10,477 nt of DNA from Spirogloea muscicola (lineage: Eukaryota; Streptophyta; Zygnematophyceae; Spirogloeales; Spirogloeaceae). Each line of letters begins with the position of its first letter. Position 1 is the stretch's first letter. This document shows positions 1 through 6,171 of this stretch, piece after piece. The notes beneath the pieces were generated by a model. The model did not search any database, was not told where the DNA came from, and saw only the letters and a list, made by a program, of their open reading frames with translations. The stretch covers positions 184,154-194,630 of the forward strand of contig WELB01000228.1 in assembly GCA_009602725.1 (NCBI GenBank). Direction: 5' to 3'. The translations under genes were made by a program, and so were the position numbers.

Positions 1-312
1 GGGGCCACATTATCACAGCGCTTGAGCTGGGCATGGGGCACTGTGGATGTTCACCATCCACAGTCACAATCGGCTAAACTTCACGCAGAAGCCGTGAATG
101 AACCCCTCAGTGCAGGCAAATCCCCGAGCCTGCCGGCCATACTGGATCTTTGATTGTCCTGAGCATTCCTACTGAGCGGCGACACTGTGATGACCGCAAA
201 ATGCGTCCTTCGCACGAGACTGCTAAGTTGGGCAGCAGACTTCAGAGCTGCAGGAGCGGCGAAGCGCTTGCAGGGGCCGGCGCCACTGCCACAGAGTGGA
301 GACAGGAGGCAC
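1..312. other. No supported feature
   Basis: Several frames are open on both strands here, but none has a recognisable domain, a consistent splice structure or a convincing codon bias. If the gene starting at 887 on the minus strand continues, its further exons would lie here or beyond the left edge. Confidence 0.4.
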
Positions 313-372
313 CTGCGCTGAGTCCAAAGTGGGCCCCAGGATGTGCCGCAGCGGCCGTACCGGACTCCACGT
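313..372 (-). CDS. Possible second exon of the secreted-protein gene
   Basis: The minus strand shows a pyrimidine-rich acceptor ending GCATGCAG just before 372 and a donor CAG|GTGCCT after 313. The first exon (773-887) ends in phase 1. Joining it here makes a GAC codon and keeps the frame open, giving a short segment rich in Ala and Gly that begins DVESGTAAAA, and it exits again in phase 1. The frame also stays open past the donor for about 24 codons to a TGA, so this could instead be a terminal exon. Nothing in the protein is recognisable. Support comes only from splice sites and phase. Confidence 0.28.
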
Positions 373-657
373 CTGCATGCAGAGGAGCACCACAAAATGG
401 GCACACCAGCTGAGTCCCGACTCAGTCGAGCTTGCAGGAACGCTCATCCCAAGTGACCATTGCCAAGAGAACGCCTCGCGGCAGTCTGATCGCGCTCTAG
501 AGTGCCTCCAGGATCGCTCATGGCTGGCTGCCGCGGCAGCTTCTGCGAGGCCCTCACTGGCTCCCGTTTGGCCGCAGCTCGTCGGCTGGTGCTTGCGGAG
601 CTTGAGAGCTGGACCGCCATGCCTGCCGCCGCTCCACCGCCACTCGCGGCCGCTCTC

Positions 658-662
658 AAAAA
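658..662 (-). terminator. Pol III terminator-like T5 run
   Basis: On the minus strand five T residues occur ten nucleotides after the 3' end of the tRNA-like sequence at 672-744. This is the usual position and length for RNA polymerase III termination. Confidence 0.5.
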
Positions 663-671
663 CTTCCAGAT

Positions 672-744
672 ATGCTTGGAAAGGCTTGAACTCTCAACCC
701 CCAAATCCGGATTCTGGTGCTCTATCCAGTTGAGCTACAAGCCA
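672..744 (-). tRNA. tRNA-Arg(CCG)-like gene or recent pseudogene
   Basis: Read on the minus strand, 73 nt fold into a cloverleaf with standard spacing: T8-A9, a D stem GCTC/GAGC with loop AACTGGATA, an anticodon stem CCAGA/TTTGG with loop ATCCGGA (anticodon CCG, decoding CGG as Arg), a 5-nt variable loop, and a T stem GAGAG/CTTTC with loop TTCAAGC. A20 of the D loop and C35, known Arg identity bases, are present. A-box-like TAGCTCAACTGG and B-box-like AGTTCAAGCC match Pol III promoter rules, and a T5 run follows. The weak point is the acceptor stem: the outer two pairs fail unless one G on the 5' side is bulged, in which case seven pairs form (ATGCTTG with CAAGCAT). It could be a slightly decayed tRNA gene or the head of a tRNA-derived SINE. 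It lies in the apparent first intron of the neighbouring gene, on the same strand. Confidence 0.65.
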
Positions 745-772
745 TAAGGCAAGGGGCAGAGGAGTGACTCAC

Positions 773-887
773 CTGCGCCGCCGAGCTGGAGGCACGCCGC
801 CGGCGAAGCGGCGAGCAGCGCGAGCAGCAGCAGCGGCAGCGAGAGCCGTCGGCGCGCCGGCGGCTGCCGTCGCGAGGGGCCGTCCAT
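773..887 (-). CDS. First exon of a secreted or membrane protein (signal peptide)
   Basis: An ATG at 887-885 sits in an excellent start context (GCAGCCATGG) and opens 38 codons plus one base, ending at a textbook donor GCGCAG|GTGAGT. The peptide is a classic signal sequence: a basic, proline-rich N-region (residues 1-14, six Arg), a hydrophobic core LSLPLLLLALLAA (residues 15-27), and a small-residue region SPAAC giving a plausible cleavage site near residue 31. Third codon positions are almost all G or C. The exon is short and begins in a GC-rich leader. The mature protein is outside what can be identified, so only ER targeting can be inferred. The gene runs leftward; a candidate second exon is at 313-372. 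Confidence 0.62.
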
Positions 888-912
888 GGCTGCCTCCCGC
901 GGAGGAGCCCTC

Positions 913-935
913 AACCCTAAATCCTAGACCCTGAG
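913..935 (-). promoter_or_regulatory. Telo-box and degenerate telomere-like heptamers in the leader
   Basis: The plus strand reads AACCCTAAA followed by two further 7-mers (TCCTAGA, CCCTGAG) that are one or two changes from the plant/algal telomere unit CCCTAAA. On the gene strand this is TTTAGGGTT, about 25 nt upstream of the ATG at 887. Telo-boxes are known promoter or leader elements of plant genes; a regulatory role here is inference. Confidence 0.35.
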
Positions 936-999
936 CCTGGGGCAGCGAGGGAGCGCGCTCCGGCCGGCGCCCGGCGGCGGCGGCTGAGGCGGCGGCAGA

Positions 1000-1031
<32 letters not shown>

Positions 1032-1032
1032 G
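1000..1032. repeat. (GGC)11 trinucleotide tract
   Basis: An uninterrupted GGC run lies about 115 bp upstream of the ATG at 887 on the minus strand, within a GC-rich stretch (about 775-1070) that probably includes the promoter and 5' leader. The sequence around it (971-995) is an interrupted version of the same repeat. Confidence 0.85.
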
Positions 1033-1284
1033 AGGGGGAGGGGCGATGCTCACGGGGGGGGGGTGTGGAAGGGGGCCAGTGCGGGGCGAGATGCGGCTGC
1101 CCAGCGCCACGTGGCGCCATGGGGGGAGCCGGGCGCTGCCATCCTGACGCGTCATCGCGGGGGCGCCTTCCCCCCCCGCGCCTGCTCCTCGCCTGCACCC
1201 GCCCGTCCTCGCCATTCCTTGGAGCTGGCCTCTCCCCACCACCTCACAGCCATCAACGGCCCTCAGTGTGCTTTGACGCTTTTC

Positions 1285-1380
1285 TGGCCCCTTTCTACCT
1301 TCGTGCATCCGTTCTTCTGGGCTGGCCACCCACGGCCATCGCCCTCTACTGCCCTCTACTGGAAGAGTGTTTCTCGCTGC
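1285..1380 (+). repeat. Dispersed repeat copy 1 (retrotransposon 3' UTR fragment)
   Basis: This copy aligns by eye with the element at 1762-1900. Shared landmarks in order are a GGCCCCTTT block, a TTCTTCTGGGCTGG block, GCCATCGCCC, and CTACTGGAAGAGTGTTTCTCGC. The 10-mer GCCCTCTACT is tandemly doubled at 1341-1360. No coding portion accompanies it. Confidence 0.55.
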
Positions 1381-1507
1381 AACTGGCAGAGCAGAAGAAG
1401 AAGTGCTCGCTCCAGTGCTGCCGCCCTCCGCCCCTCAGCCTCCTCCTTCGCCACACGCTGTCTCCCTCTCCCAGGAGACGTGTCCTTGCCTCACCAGTGC
1501 CGCTTAC

Positions 1508-1647
1508 GTTGGCCTCCCTTCCATTCCATGCGCACTGTGCGCCTCCTCTCCCAGCAATTGCCCTCCATTGGAAGAGCTGCTTCTTTCCCCCGCCCCTCAT
1601 CGGACCTTGTCTATCCTCTCTTCTTGCCTCTGACTCGGAATTACTAA
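1508..1647 (+). repeat. Dispersed repeat copy 2, with a possible retrotransposon ORF tail
   Basis: The segment starts GTTGGCCTCCCTTCCATTCC, then ATGCGCAC, then CCATTGGAAGAGCTGCTTCT, matching the copies at 1762 and 6711. One plus frame over the end reads ...SSDL...LTRNY followed by TAA at 1645-1647, resembling the C-termini SDLMSLTRGY* and SDLRLLIRGY* of the retrotransposon copies at 5938 and 7592. The repeat part is well supported; the ORF-tail reading is tentative. Confidence 0.45.
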
Positions 1648-1761
1648 GCTCCCAATTGTAGTAGTCACTTGCGTAGCTGTGTGTATTGTACCTTGTTGGA
1701 TCTCGGGGATGTTAGTGTCCCCTTTAGCCAGCTCATTACCCAGTCAACAGGTCATTTGTAA

Positions 1762-1900
1762 GGCTTGAATTGGCCTCCCTTTCAATTTCATGCGCACCGC
1801 GCGCCTTCTCTCTGTTGGCCCTTTGCATGTTGTCCATTCTTTCTGGGCTGGCTTTTCACAGCCCTTTTGTTTGGAAGAGCTTACTTCTCGCCACCCCCTC
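1762..1900 (+). repeat. Dispersed repeat copy 3, most complete
   Basis: This is the fullest copy: GGCTTGAATTGGCC, TTTCATGCGCACCGCGCGCC, TTGGCCCTTTGCATGTTGTCC, ATTCTTTCTGGGCTGGC, CACAGCCC, then TTTGGAAGAGC and TTCTCGCC. GGGCTG at 1845-1850 pairs with CAGCCC at 1859-1864 around an 8-nt loop. Similar blocks follow stop codons of the retrotransposon copies near 5938 and 6478 at about 90-100 nt, so the repeat is best read as their 3' UTR. A short TGGGCTGGCCTCTCACACCC echo follows at 1919. Confidence 0.6.
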
Positions 1901-1994
1901 AGGCAAGCATTCCCCTCTCTGGGCTGGCCTCTCACACCCATTGCCCCCACCTTCGAAGACCATCCAGATTCTAGCTGGTGACTTGGGTTACTGA

Positions 1995-2470
1995 GTTCGA
2001 TTATTGAGTCGGCCAAGCGCAGTGGCATCTGCTTTTGCTCTGCGCTTCGCATCTTCTTGTCCGGGCTCCCCCCCCCGCCCTTGTCATGTTGGGGCTGGCC
2101 TTCTATAGCCACATACTCCTCTCCTCCAGACGCACTCCGCACGAAACGGGGGCAAGGCGGCGCTGCTGGTGTGCAATCTCGCTCCAACCTGCTTTGAGGG
2201 CGACCATACTCGACAGGCACTGCTGCCAGGACGACCCAGGAAGGCACTCCAGCCCCGACGGGCTTATTTGGTGGTCAAGTCGCAGGCTCAAAGTCGAGCT
2301 CAAGCCATGCTGCACCAACTCAAGACTAGCTCGAAGCCCTCAGTTGACGGTGCTGTCTGACTCAGTAAAATTTTTGGCCAGCGCATCCGGTCAGGAGGCC
2401 ACAGAATGCTTACTAAAACGAGCGCCAGCAGTCATTGACAACCATCCGCCCTCCTAGACATGATACCTCG
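1995..2470. other. Intergenic stretch with one weak repeat echo
   Basis: Around 2090-2130 GGGGCTGGCCTTCTATAGCC and CTCCTCTCC resemble the dispersed repeat. The plus frame ending in TGA at 2358-2360 is Arg/Gln/Ser-rich (LPGRPRKALQPRRAY...) and has no recognisable domain or splice structure. I cannot support a gene. Confidence 0.35.
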
Positions 2471-2576
2471 GCACTGTGCCAGCTTCAGCGACTGATGCAT
2501 GAGCTGCCCACAACTGCAGGCAATAAATAATGAATCAAATGATACAAGAATGACGGTTGACCCTTGATCCATGAAT

Positions 2577-2750
2577 ACACTAATACAAACGCAACACGCC
2601 CACACAACCCCCTGAGCCCTTGGTATAGTGCTCTGTCTTGCTCTTTGTACTCCAGCATTTGTGACAACACTAACACTGACACGAATGCAACACCCTCACC
2701 CAATCCCCTAAGCTCGTGGTAAAGTGCTCAGCTTGCATTGTACTCCAGCA
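2577..2750 (-). repeat. Twofold tandem repeat downstream of the Sec14 stop
   Basis: Two imperfect units, about 2577-2657 and 2667-2750, share ACACTAAYAC at the start, an internal GCAACACNC block, CCCCTRAGC, TGGTAWAGTGCTC, and TGTACTCCAGCA at the end. The spacing is about 90 bp. They lie 31-204 nt beyond the Sec14 stop codon, so they probably belong to its 3' UTR or the immediate downstream region. Confidence 0.7.
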
Positions 2751-2780
2751 ATATATCGTTGTATTGAGTGAGCCCTTTCT

Positions 2781-2893
2781 TCAGACAGGCTCTGGCGCCT
2801 TGCTGTAGCGTAGGTCCTTCCAAGGCCCGGCATCTGAATTTTCACAACCGCCGAGGCACTTGCAGTTGCCTCCAAAAGCCTGGGGCAGGTCAT
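2781..2893 (-). CDS. Sec14-like gene, terminal exon
   Basis: The acceptor TTCTGTCTCCAG at 2896-2894 supplies AT to complete a GAT codon begun in the previous exon. The exon then runs 36 codons to TGA at 2783-2781. It encodes DLPQAFGGNCKCLGGC and SDAGPWKDLRYSK, the characteristic Sec14 end of the short plant, algal and fungal type. No GOLD or nodulin-like extension follows. Confidence 0.92.
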
Positions 2894-3901
2894 CTGGAGA
2901 CAGAACCAGTGGCCGATCACTTATGCCTCGAGCTCAACCATGCAGGCTGTCAGATGGCCTGCCTGGATTATCCAGTATTGATTCCTTACAGCAACTCCAA
3001 AAATAAGACATGGCAGTGGTCCACAGAACCACACTTAATGCACAGAAGTCATGGCAATGTGTGCAGGGCTGGCAACTGACCGATATCGACATGCTCCAGG
3101 AGCTTCGTCTCATACTTGCTCCCGACAACGTCAATTTTCCGCAAGGTCTTCTTGTCCAACCAAATCCTCACAATCTGAGCAGCTTGGCACGAGGGCTTTT
3201 CATAAGCACACATCCTACCAATGTATGACCAATAGACATTCTCCTACTGTCCCCTTCTAATTGTGCCCCTTCCCCCCCCACTTGCTGTTGACAGTGCTCG
3301 CTTAAGATCAAGACTCAGCGCTTCATGTAGTGGACAAGTCCTGCGGCGTTGTCACACGACTGATTTGGTGCTCACCATGAAGACCATTTGCGCTAGACCA
3401 TTTGCACGAGAGTTGCCTTTCATCAGTACCTCTAGCTGCTGTTTACACTCTAGAAGCACATTGTCGGCAGGGCTGTAAAACCACGGCTTACACAATGAAA
3501 GTTCACCTGCCAGATCAGCTTGAAAACAGGTGGCGCGTTTATGATGATGATACGACCCATGTGCTCTGGATAGTAGTCCTGATCGATCCTTGTAAGATCC
3601 TTGATGAACTGACGTACTTTCTTTGTCATCATCTCCATCCTCTGTGGAGCAAGTTAAGCAAATCAAGATCGAGCTGTAGGAAGTGTAAAAGCGACACAGA
3701 TCATATTTCAAGTGTAGACCAACCAGAGCTACGAGCAAAGGTGAATGAAGGCCAATGGCGTACCACCCCTTGGACGTCAAGGATGGTGAATGACTGGTGT
3801 ATAGGATGCCCAGCAGCCTTGGAGCACGCAGGAAACTTCCAATCTGTCAGCATCTCCCACTCTTGCACATGATACTTCATCATACGATCCATTGTCGTTA
3901 A
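2781..3901 (-). CDS. Sec14-like phosphatidylinositol/phosphatidylcholine transfer protein, C-terminal half
   Basis: Four exons (3764-3901, 3507-3641, 3081-3174, 2781-2893) join in consistent phases to 159 codons plus TGA. The product is the C-terminal half of a CRAL-TRIO lipid-binding protein. Signature blocks in order are KYHVQEWE, FPACSKAAG, TILDVQGV, DQDYYPEHMGR, IIINAPPVFK, VVGSKYETKLLEHVD, LPQAFGGNCKC and GPWKD. Sec14 proteins bind phosphatidylinositol and phosphatidylcholine in a hydrophobic pocket and act at Golgi and plasma-membrane faces (family knowledge). Family members are near 300 residues, so about 140 N-terminal residues are missing: the CRAL-TRIO N-terminal helices and the strand carrying the usual GRPVY. 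I could not find them to the right, where an oppositely oriented gene and an ambiguous base (4019) occur. There are no internal stops, so the visible part looks intact. Introns are 122, 332 and 187 nt. Confidence 0.93.
3081..3174 (-). CDS. Sec14-like gene, exon with the SKYETKLL block
   Basis: The acceptor GCTGCTCAG precedes ATT GTG AGG. The donor is the less common ATCG|GTCAGT, chosen because reading through it gives a stop after nine further codons, whereas splicing restores family sequence. The exon is 31 codons plus one base. It encodes WLDKKTLRKIDVVGSKYETK, matching the family position of the fixed lysine-rich strand and the GSKYQ-like turn. Confidence 0.9.
3507..3641 (-). CDS. Sec14-like gene, CRAL-TRIO core exon
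   Basis: The acceptor TTGCTCCACAG precedes AGG ATG GAG, and the donor is CAG|GTGAAC. The exon is 45 codons, phase 0 at both ends. It encodes VRQFIKDLTRIDQDYYPEHM and IIINAPPVFKLIWQ, the strongest CRAL-TRIO signature in the gene; the YPE and INAP blocks line the lipid pocket and gate region in known family structures. Confidence 0.95.
3764..3901 (-). CDS. Sec14-like gene, exon with KYHVQEWE and FPACSKAAG
   Basis: The acceptor GGGCTCCTTGCAG precedes TTA ACG ACA, and the donor is GTG|GTACGC. The exon is 46 codons, phase 0 at both ends. It carries LTTMDRMMKYHVQEWE and FPACSKAAG, which in Sec14 proteins form the helix and loop before the core strand TILDVQGV. GC at third positions is about 60 percent, much lower than in the GC-rich exons elsewhere in the window. 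Confidence 0.93.
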
Positions 3902-4018
3902 CTGCAAGGAGCCCAAAGTTACTGATTTTAGAAGTTGGCAGTCTTACAAGATTTTCTCTCCCTCTGCTTACTTGAGTAGGGGCACCGTGCACTGCTTGTC
4001 CATGACGCTCCGGGGGGG

Positions 4019-4019
4019 N
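4019..4019. other. Ambiguous base at a G homopolymer
   Basis: The only n in the window follows a run of seven G. It may be a polishing ambiguity or a contig junction. It lies between the Sec14 exons and an oppositely oriented gene, each of which appears to lack its 5' part in the expected direction. Confidence 0.9.
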
Positions 4020-4050
4020 CATCTTAACTGAATATGCACAATACGTGCAG

Positions 4051-4143
4051 TGGGTGGAAGACATTGGTGGTACCGATAAGCTCCATGAAAGGCTTGTGAG
4101 CAAGAAATCTCGTGAATCTCCTCCAGCTGTCAATCCTCCGAAG
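4051..4143 (+). CDS. Internal exon of an unidentified plus-strand gene
   Basis: An acceptor ACGTGCAG before 4051 and a donor CCGAAG|GTCAGA after 4143 bound 31 open codons, phase 0 to 0. The peptide begins WVEDIGGTDKLHERLVSKK and ends SPPAVNPPK: a charged helix then a proline-rich linker. It joins in frame to the exon at 4253. A possible earlier exon begins after a pyrimidine-rich acceptor at 3979 (GHRALLVHDAPG) but runs into the ambiguous base. I do not recognise the family. The opposite strand here shows no Sec14-like residues. Confidence 0.45.
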
Positions 4144-4252
4144 GTCAGATTCACCAGTTGTACAATGGTTTTCAGTATATGCTATGACGCTGAGAGACAG
4201 CAGAAATCAGCATCTCATGTGGTCATTGAGTTCCCTTGGTACTGTGTTGCAG

Positions 4253-4387
4253 CCTACTGTTGAGGCCTTGGTGGAGGCGGGCAAGGCCCTGGAGATGGAA
4301 CAACGGATGGTGACGGACATACGCTTGTCAGAAGAGTACATGCCAGTGATGACGGGCAGTGGGCCTGGCCTTTCCCTCAATGGATAA
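4253..4387 (+). CDS. Terminal exon of the same unidentified plus-strand gene
   Basis: The acceptor TACTGTGTTGCAG leads into 44 codons and TAA at 4385-4387, phase 0, after a 109-nt intron. The frame has strong coding character: G-rich first positions, about 73 percent GC at third positions, and an amphipathic helix (VEALVEAGKALEMEQRMVTD) before a short polar tail ending GPGLSLNG. The opposite strand reads as Ser/Thr/Arg-rich shadow sequence. Family unknown. If real, this gene is antisense to the Sec14 gene and ends upstream of its known exons. Confidence 0.5.
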   Translation, partial: PTVEALVEAGKALEMEQRMVTDIRLSEEYMPVMTGSGPGLSLNG

Positions 4388-4537
4388 GCACGGCTCTTTC
4401 TCAAGTCTTCTATGGCTTATGCTGCTGACCTCCTCACATTAGATCTGCATAGTCGAGAACATTGGTTTGACACGGGGAGACCTTCACGTCCATCCAATTC
4501 TGCTTCTCTGCCCCGGTCTAAAATCTCTGAGCTTGCT

Positions 4538-4672
4538 AAGTGCTTATCAGCAAGCACTTGTGTACATGCCCATCGCCATGAAGGGCAAACACGGCCCTTT
4601 TAGCAGGCTGGGTCGCAGGACACAGGACCCTGCCTTGATAGGCTTGATACACCGCTGCAGACTGCGACCCAG
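4538..4672. repeat. Two short inverted repeats (hairpin-forming)
   Basis: AAGTGCTT (4538-4545) pairs with AAGCACTT (4552-4559) around 6 nt. CTGGGTCGCAG (4608-4618) pairs exactly with CTGCGACCCAG (4662-4672) around 43 nt. Open plus and minus frames cross the stretch, but none has a supported exon. The arms could be termini of a small foldback element. Confidence 0.5.
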
Positions 4673-4788
4673 TCAGGCATGCATGATGTCCTTGGTGCAA
4701 CCATGCAGTGCACCCCTCTCTAGGTGTGAGATTCTTCCAGATCCTACATCTCACATTTGCTTGGTCATGGCTTGACCAATGTGTGAGG

Positions 4789-4866
4789 GCCATACTTTTC
4801 CATGTCGTTCATTCCTTTTTTGGGCTGGTGACTCATCGCCCTCTACTGGAAGAGTCTTTCTCTCTT
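4789..4866 (+). repeat. Dispersed repeat copy 4
   Basis: CATACTTTTCCATGTCGTTC, TTTTTGGGCTGGTGACTCA, and CGCCCTCTACTGGAAGAGTC match the same blocks in the copy at 1285-1380. Only the 3' UTR-type portion is present, with no ORF fragment attached. Confidence 0.6.
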
Positions 4867-5255
4867 AGTGCCCCCCGCCATGAGCCTGGTGCAGGACCAG
4901 GTCATATGCCATTGGTGTCACATGACCTGCTCAATCTCAGGTTCTGACATATTTCTTCCACGAGGGCTAAGTCCAGCATGTATGTGCAAGCTCAGCAGAC
5001 GTTCAGCAAGCTGCAAACTGGGCGAGGCAGCTTACATCTGAGAGAAGTCTCGCTGCATGCTGGCTGAAGGCAAGGGGTTCTGTCCACTGCCAAGGAAGTG
5101 AGGGATGTGGCTACCTTCCAATCCTCCTCCGGACCTCGCTCGCTAGATTCTCTGCCTGCATGCTCGACGCAGGTACCACGAGGCCCAGAAGTGGACTCAT
5201 GTCGGCCGAGTTGATAACATATCTGGCACACCGCCGCAGCGGCCATTGCATACAC

Positions 5256-5291
5256 TGGGTCCAGGCCGTCGAGCATTCCCAGCAGCGTGGA
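5256..5291 (-). CDS. Possible second exon of the gene starting at 5459
   Basis: The acceptor GCGCGTCCAG precedes TCC ACG CTG, and a weak donor CCA|GTGTAT ends it. It would give 12 codons, STLLGMLDGLDP, in phase 0 with the first exon after a 75-nt intron. Third positions are mostly G or C. The frame stays open well past the donor, so the true 3' boundary is uncertain. Confidence 0.33.
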
Positions 5292-5366
5292 CTGGACGCG
5301 CGGCGGCCATGACAAGCGCAAGCCCGCTCTGAGGCGTGGCAGGGAGGCCGCTTCCGCGGAGCTCAC

Positions 5367-5459
5367 CTTCTCGATCACGCTCTCTCCCAAGCTCACGGCG
5401 GACTCGAAGGCGCGACGCACGTCCTTGTTGCGGATCATCTGCGGGTGCACGCTGCCCAT
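5367..5459 (-). CDS. GC-rich first exon of an unidentified gene
   Basis: An ATG at 5459-5457 in good context (GCGGGCATGG) opens 31 codons that end exactly at donor GAGAAG|GTGAGC, phase 0. The peptide begins MGSVHPQMIRNKDVRRAFES and ends in an amphipathic helix GESVIEK. Third positions are G or C in 28 of the 30 codons after the start, a strong coding signal. The frame is also open upstream through the poly-Ala-coding GCC tract, so an earlier start or an upstream acceptor is possible. No signal peptide or membrane segment is visible and I do not recognise the family. The next exon may be 5256-5291. Sec14 lies downstream on the same strand, but I saw no exons linking the two. Confidence 0.6.
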
Positions 5460-5496
5460 GCCCGCCGGCGGTGCTGCGGCCGTCGGCGTCCCAAAC

Positions 5497-5526
<30 letters not shown>
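5497..5526. repeat. (GGC)10 trinucleotide tract
   Basis: A pure GGC run lies 38 bp upstream of the ATG at 5459 on the minus strand. In the coding frame it would give polyalanine; as leader it is a (GCC)n tract like those at 1000 and 10459. Confidence 0.85.
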
Positions 5527-5527
<1 letters not shown>

Positions 5528-5784
5528 GGCCCGAGAGGAGGGCGGCCCCCGGGGGGGCTGGCCCGTCCCCCGTGGCCAGCCGCGACCGTGCGACAGCGCC
5601 TGCTGTGGCGTTTGGAAAACAACCCCCCCTCCCCCTCGCCGGCTTCCCTTTCCACCCGCATGGGCGGCCTGGCTGTCGGCCGTTGGAACAGGCGGCGCAA
5701 GCAGCCTTCCTGGCCTGCCGGCACCACCCTGCCTCCCTGCTTCGCAGCTCGGCCCTTTTGACCCTTGGTCCAATCTCTCTGTGC

Positions 5785-5868
5785 TGGCTATCAAAGAAGT
5801 GCTCGCCCATTGAGAAGAGGGGCTGGCAAAGCCAGCCCTAAAATGAATGGACAATGTCCAAAGCCAAA
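5785..5868 (-). repeat. Dispersed repeat copy 5 (3' UTR of the adjacent retrotransposon copy)
   Basis: On the minus strand this reads TTGGCTTTGGACATTGTCC, then ATTCATTTTAGGGCTGGC, then GCCAGCCCC, then CAATGGGCGAGCACTTCTTT, closely following the plus-strand copies. GGGCTGGC pairs with GCCAGCCC (5820-5838) as an 8-bp stem with a 3-nt loop, longer than in other copies. It begins about 70 nt after the retrotransposon stop codon at 5940-5938, in the same orientation, with the stem-loop about 100 nt from that stop. Confidence 0.65.
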
Positions 5869-5937
5869 GAAAGAGGAGCCGGAAAAAGGACTACACCACA
5901 AAACACTACAAAAACAGTAGACGATGCAGAGGGAAGC

Positions 5938-6136
5938 TCAGTACCCACGAGTGAGCGACATCAGGTCTGAGTAGCTCGCTGCAGGGAAAGAGGCACTCCG
6001 CCGAGAGCCAGAGGTGGCGGCCATAGCACGGCCTGCTCGCGTGTGGACGGCCTGGGCACAGGGAGCGTTGAAACGATACAGCCAGGCGCATGCGGAAGAC
6101 TTGGGCGAGCGAACCGGCGGCGTTGGAGCCAGGCAT
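5938..6136 (-). mobile_element. Non-LTR retrotransposon C-terminal fragment, copy 1 (frameshifted)
   Basis: The minus strand encodes the extreme C-terminus of a LINE-type ORF2: NAAGSLAQVFRMRLAVSFQR in one frame, then, after a frameshift near 6060, AGRAMAATSGSRRSASFPAA and SDLMSLTRGY followed by TGA. It aligns with the copies at 6172, 6895 and 7360. Its 5' end abuts the 5' end of copy 2 in opposite orientation. It is a dead fragment and encodes no RT domain. Confidence 0.6.
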
Positions 6137-6171
6137 CGCCCCTGGCAGACCCTGCCGCCGGTCAACGGCCT

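Noticed and set aside
502-747. Plus-strand 81-codon frame ending LELSTPKSGFWCSIQLSYKP
   Set aside because: Its C-terminal part is the antisense translation of the tRNA-like sequence at 672-744, a common source of false ORFs; the rest has no motif.
769-1329. Minus-strand 186-codon frame with long Ala runs
   Set aside because: Polyalanine comes from the GCC tract. The signal-peptide frame over the same bases ends exactly at a GTGAGT donor and has a better start.
1063-1661. Overlapping plus frames of 194 and 198 codons
   Set aside because: They span promoter-like GC-rich DNA and two dispersed repeat copies; only the last codons may relate to the retrotransposon C-terminus.
2485-2703. Minus-strand 72-codon frame with internal similarity
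   Set aside because: The similarity is just the tandem DNA repeat at 2577-2750 translated, downstream of the Sec14 stop.
3402-3872. Plus-strand 156-codon frame
   Set aside because: It is antisense to two well-supported Sec14 exons.
3966-4018. Minus-strand exon candidate before Sec14 exon 3764-3901, ending at GTAAGC
   Set aside because: The frame in phase with Sec14 gives HGQAVHGAPTQ, which lacks the GRPVY-type strand expected there. A better-looking frame (MDKQCTVPLLK) would require a non-GT-AG intron.
4927-5155. Further exons of the gene at 5459 (5115-5155, 5036-5086, 4927-4966), phase-consistent when chained
   Set aside because: The chain needs a 28-nt intron (5087-5114), far shorter than the 75-332 nt introns elsewhere, and the last acceptor is weak.
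4992-5810. Minus-strand 272-codon frame as one protein
   Set aside because: It runs through a clear donor at 5366-5365 and begins in repeat and intron-like sequence. Only the segment around 5367-5459 has strong coding bias.
5438-5854. Arg- and Gly-rich frames on both strands around the GGC tract
   Set aside because: Low-complexity translations of the (GGC)10 run in other frames.
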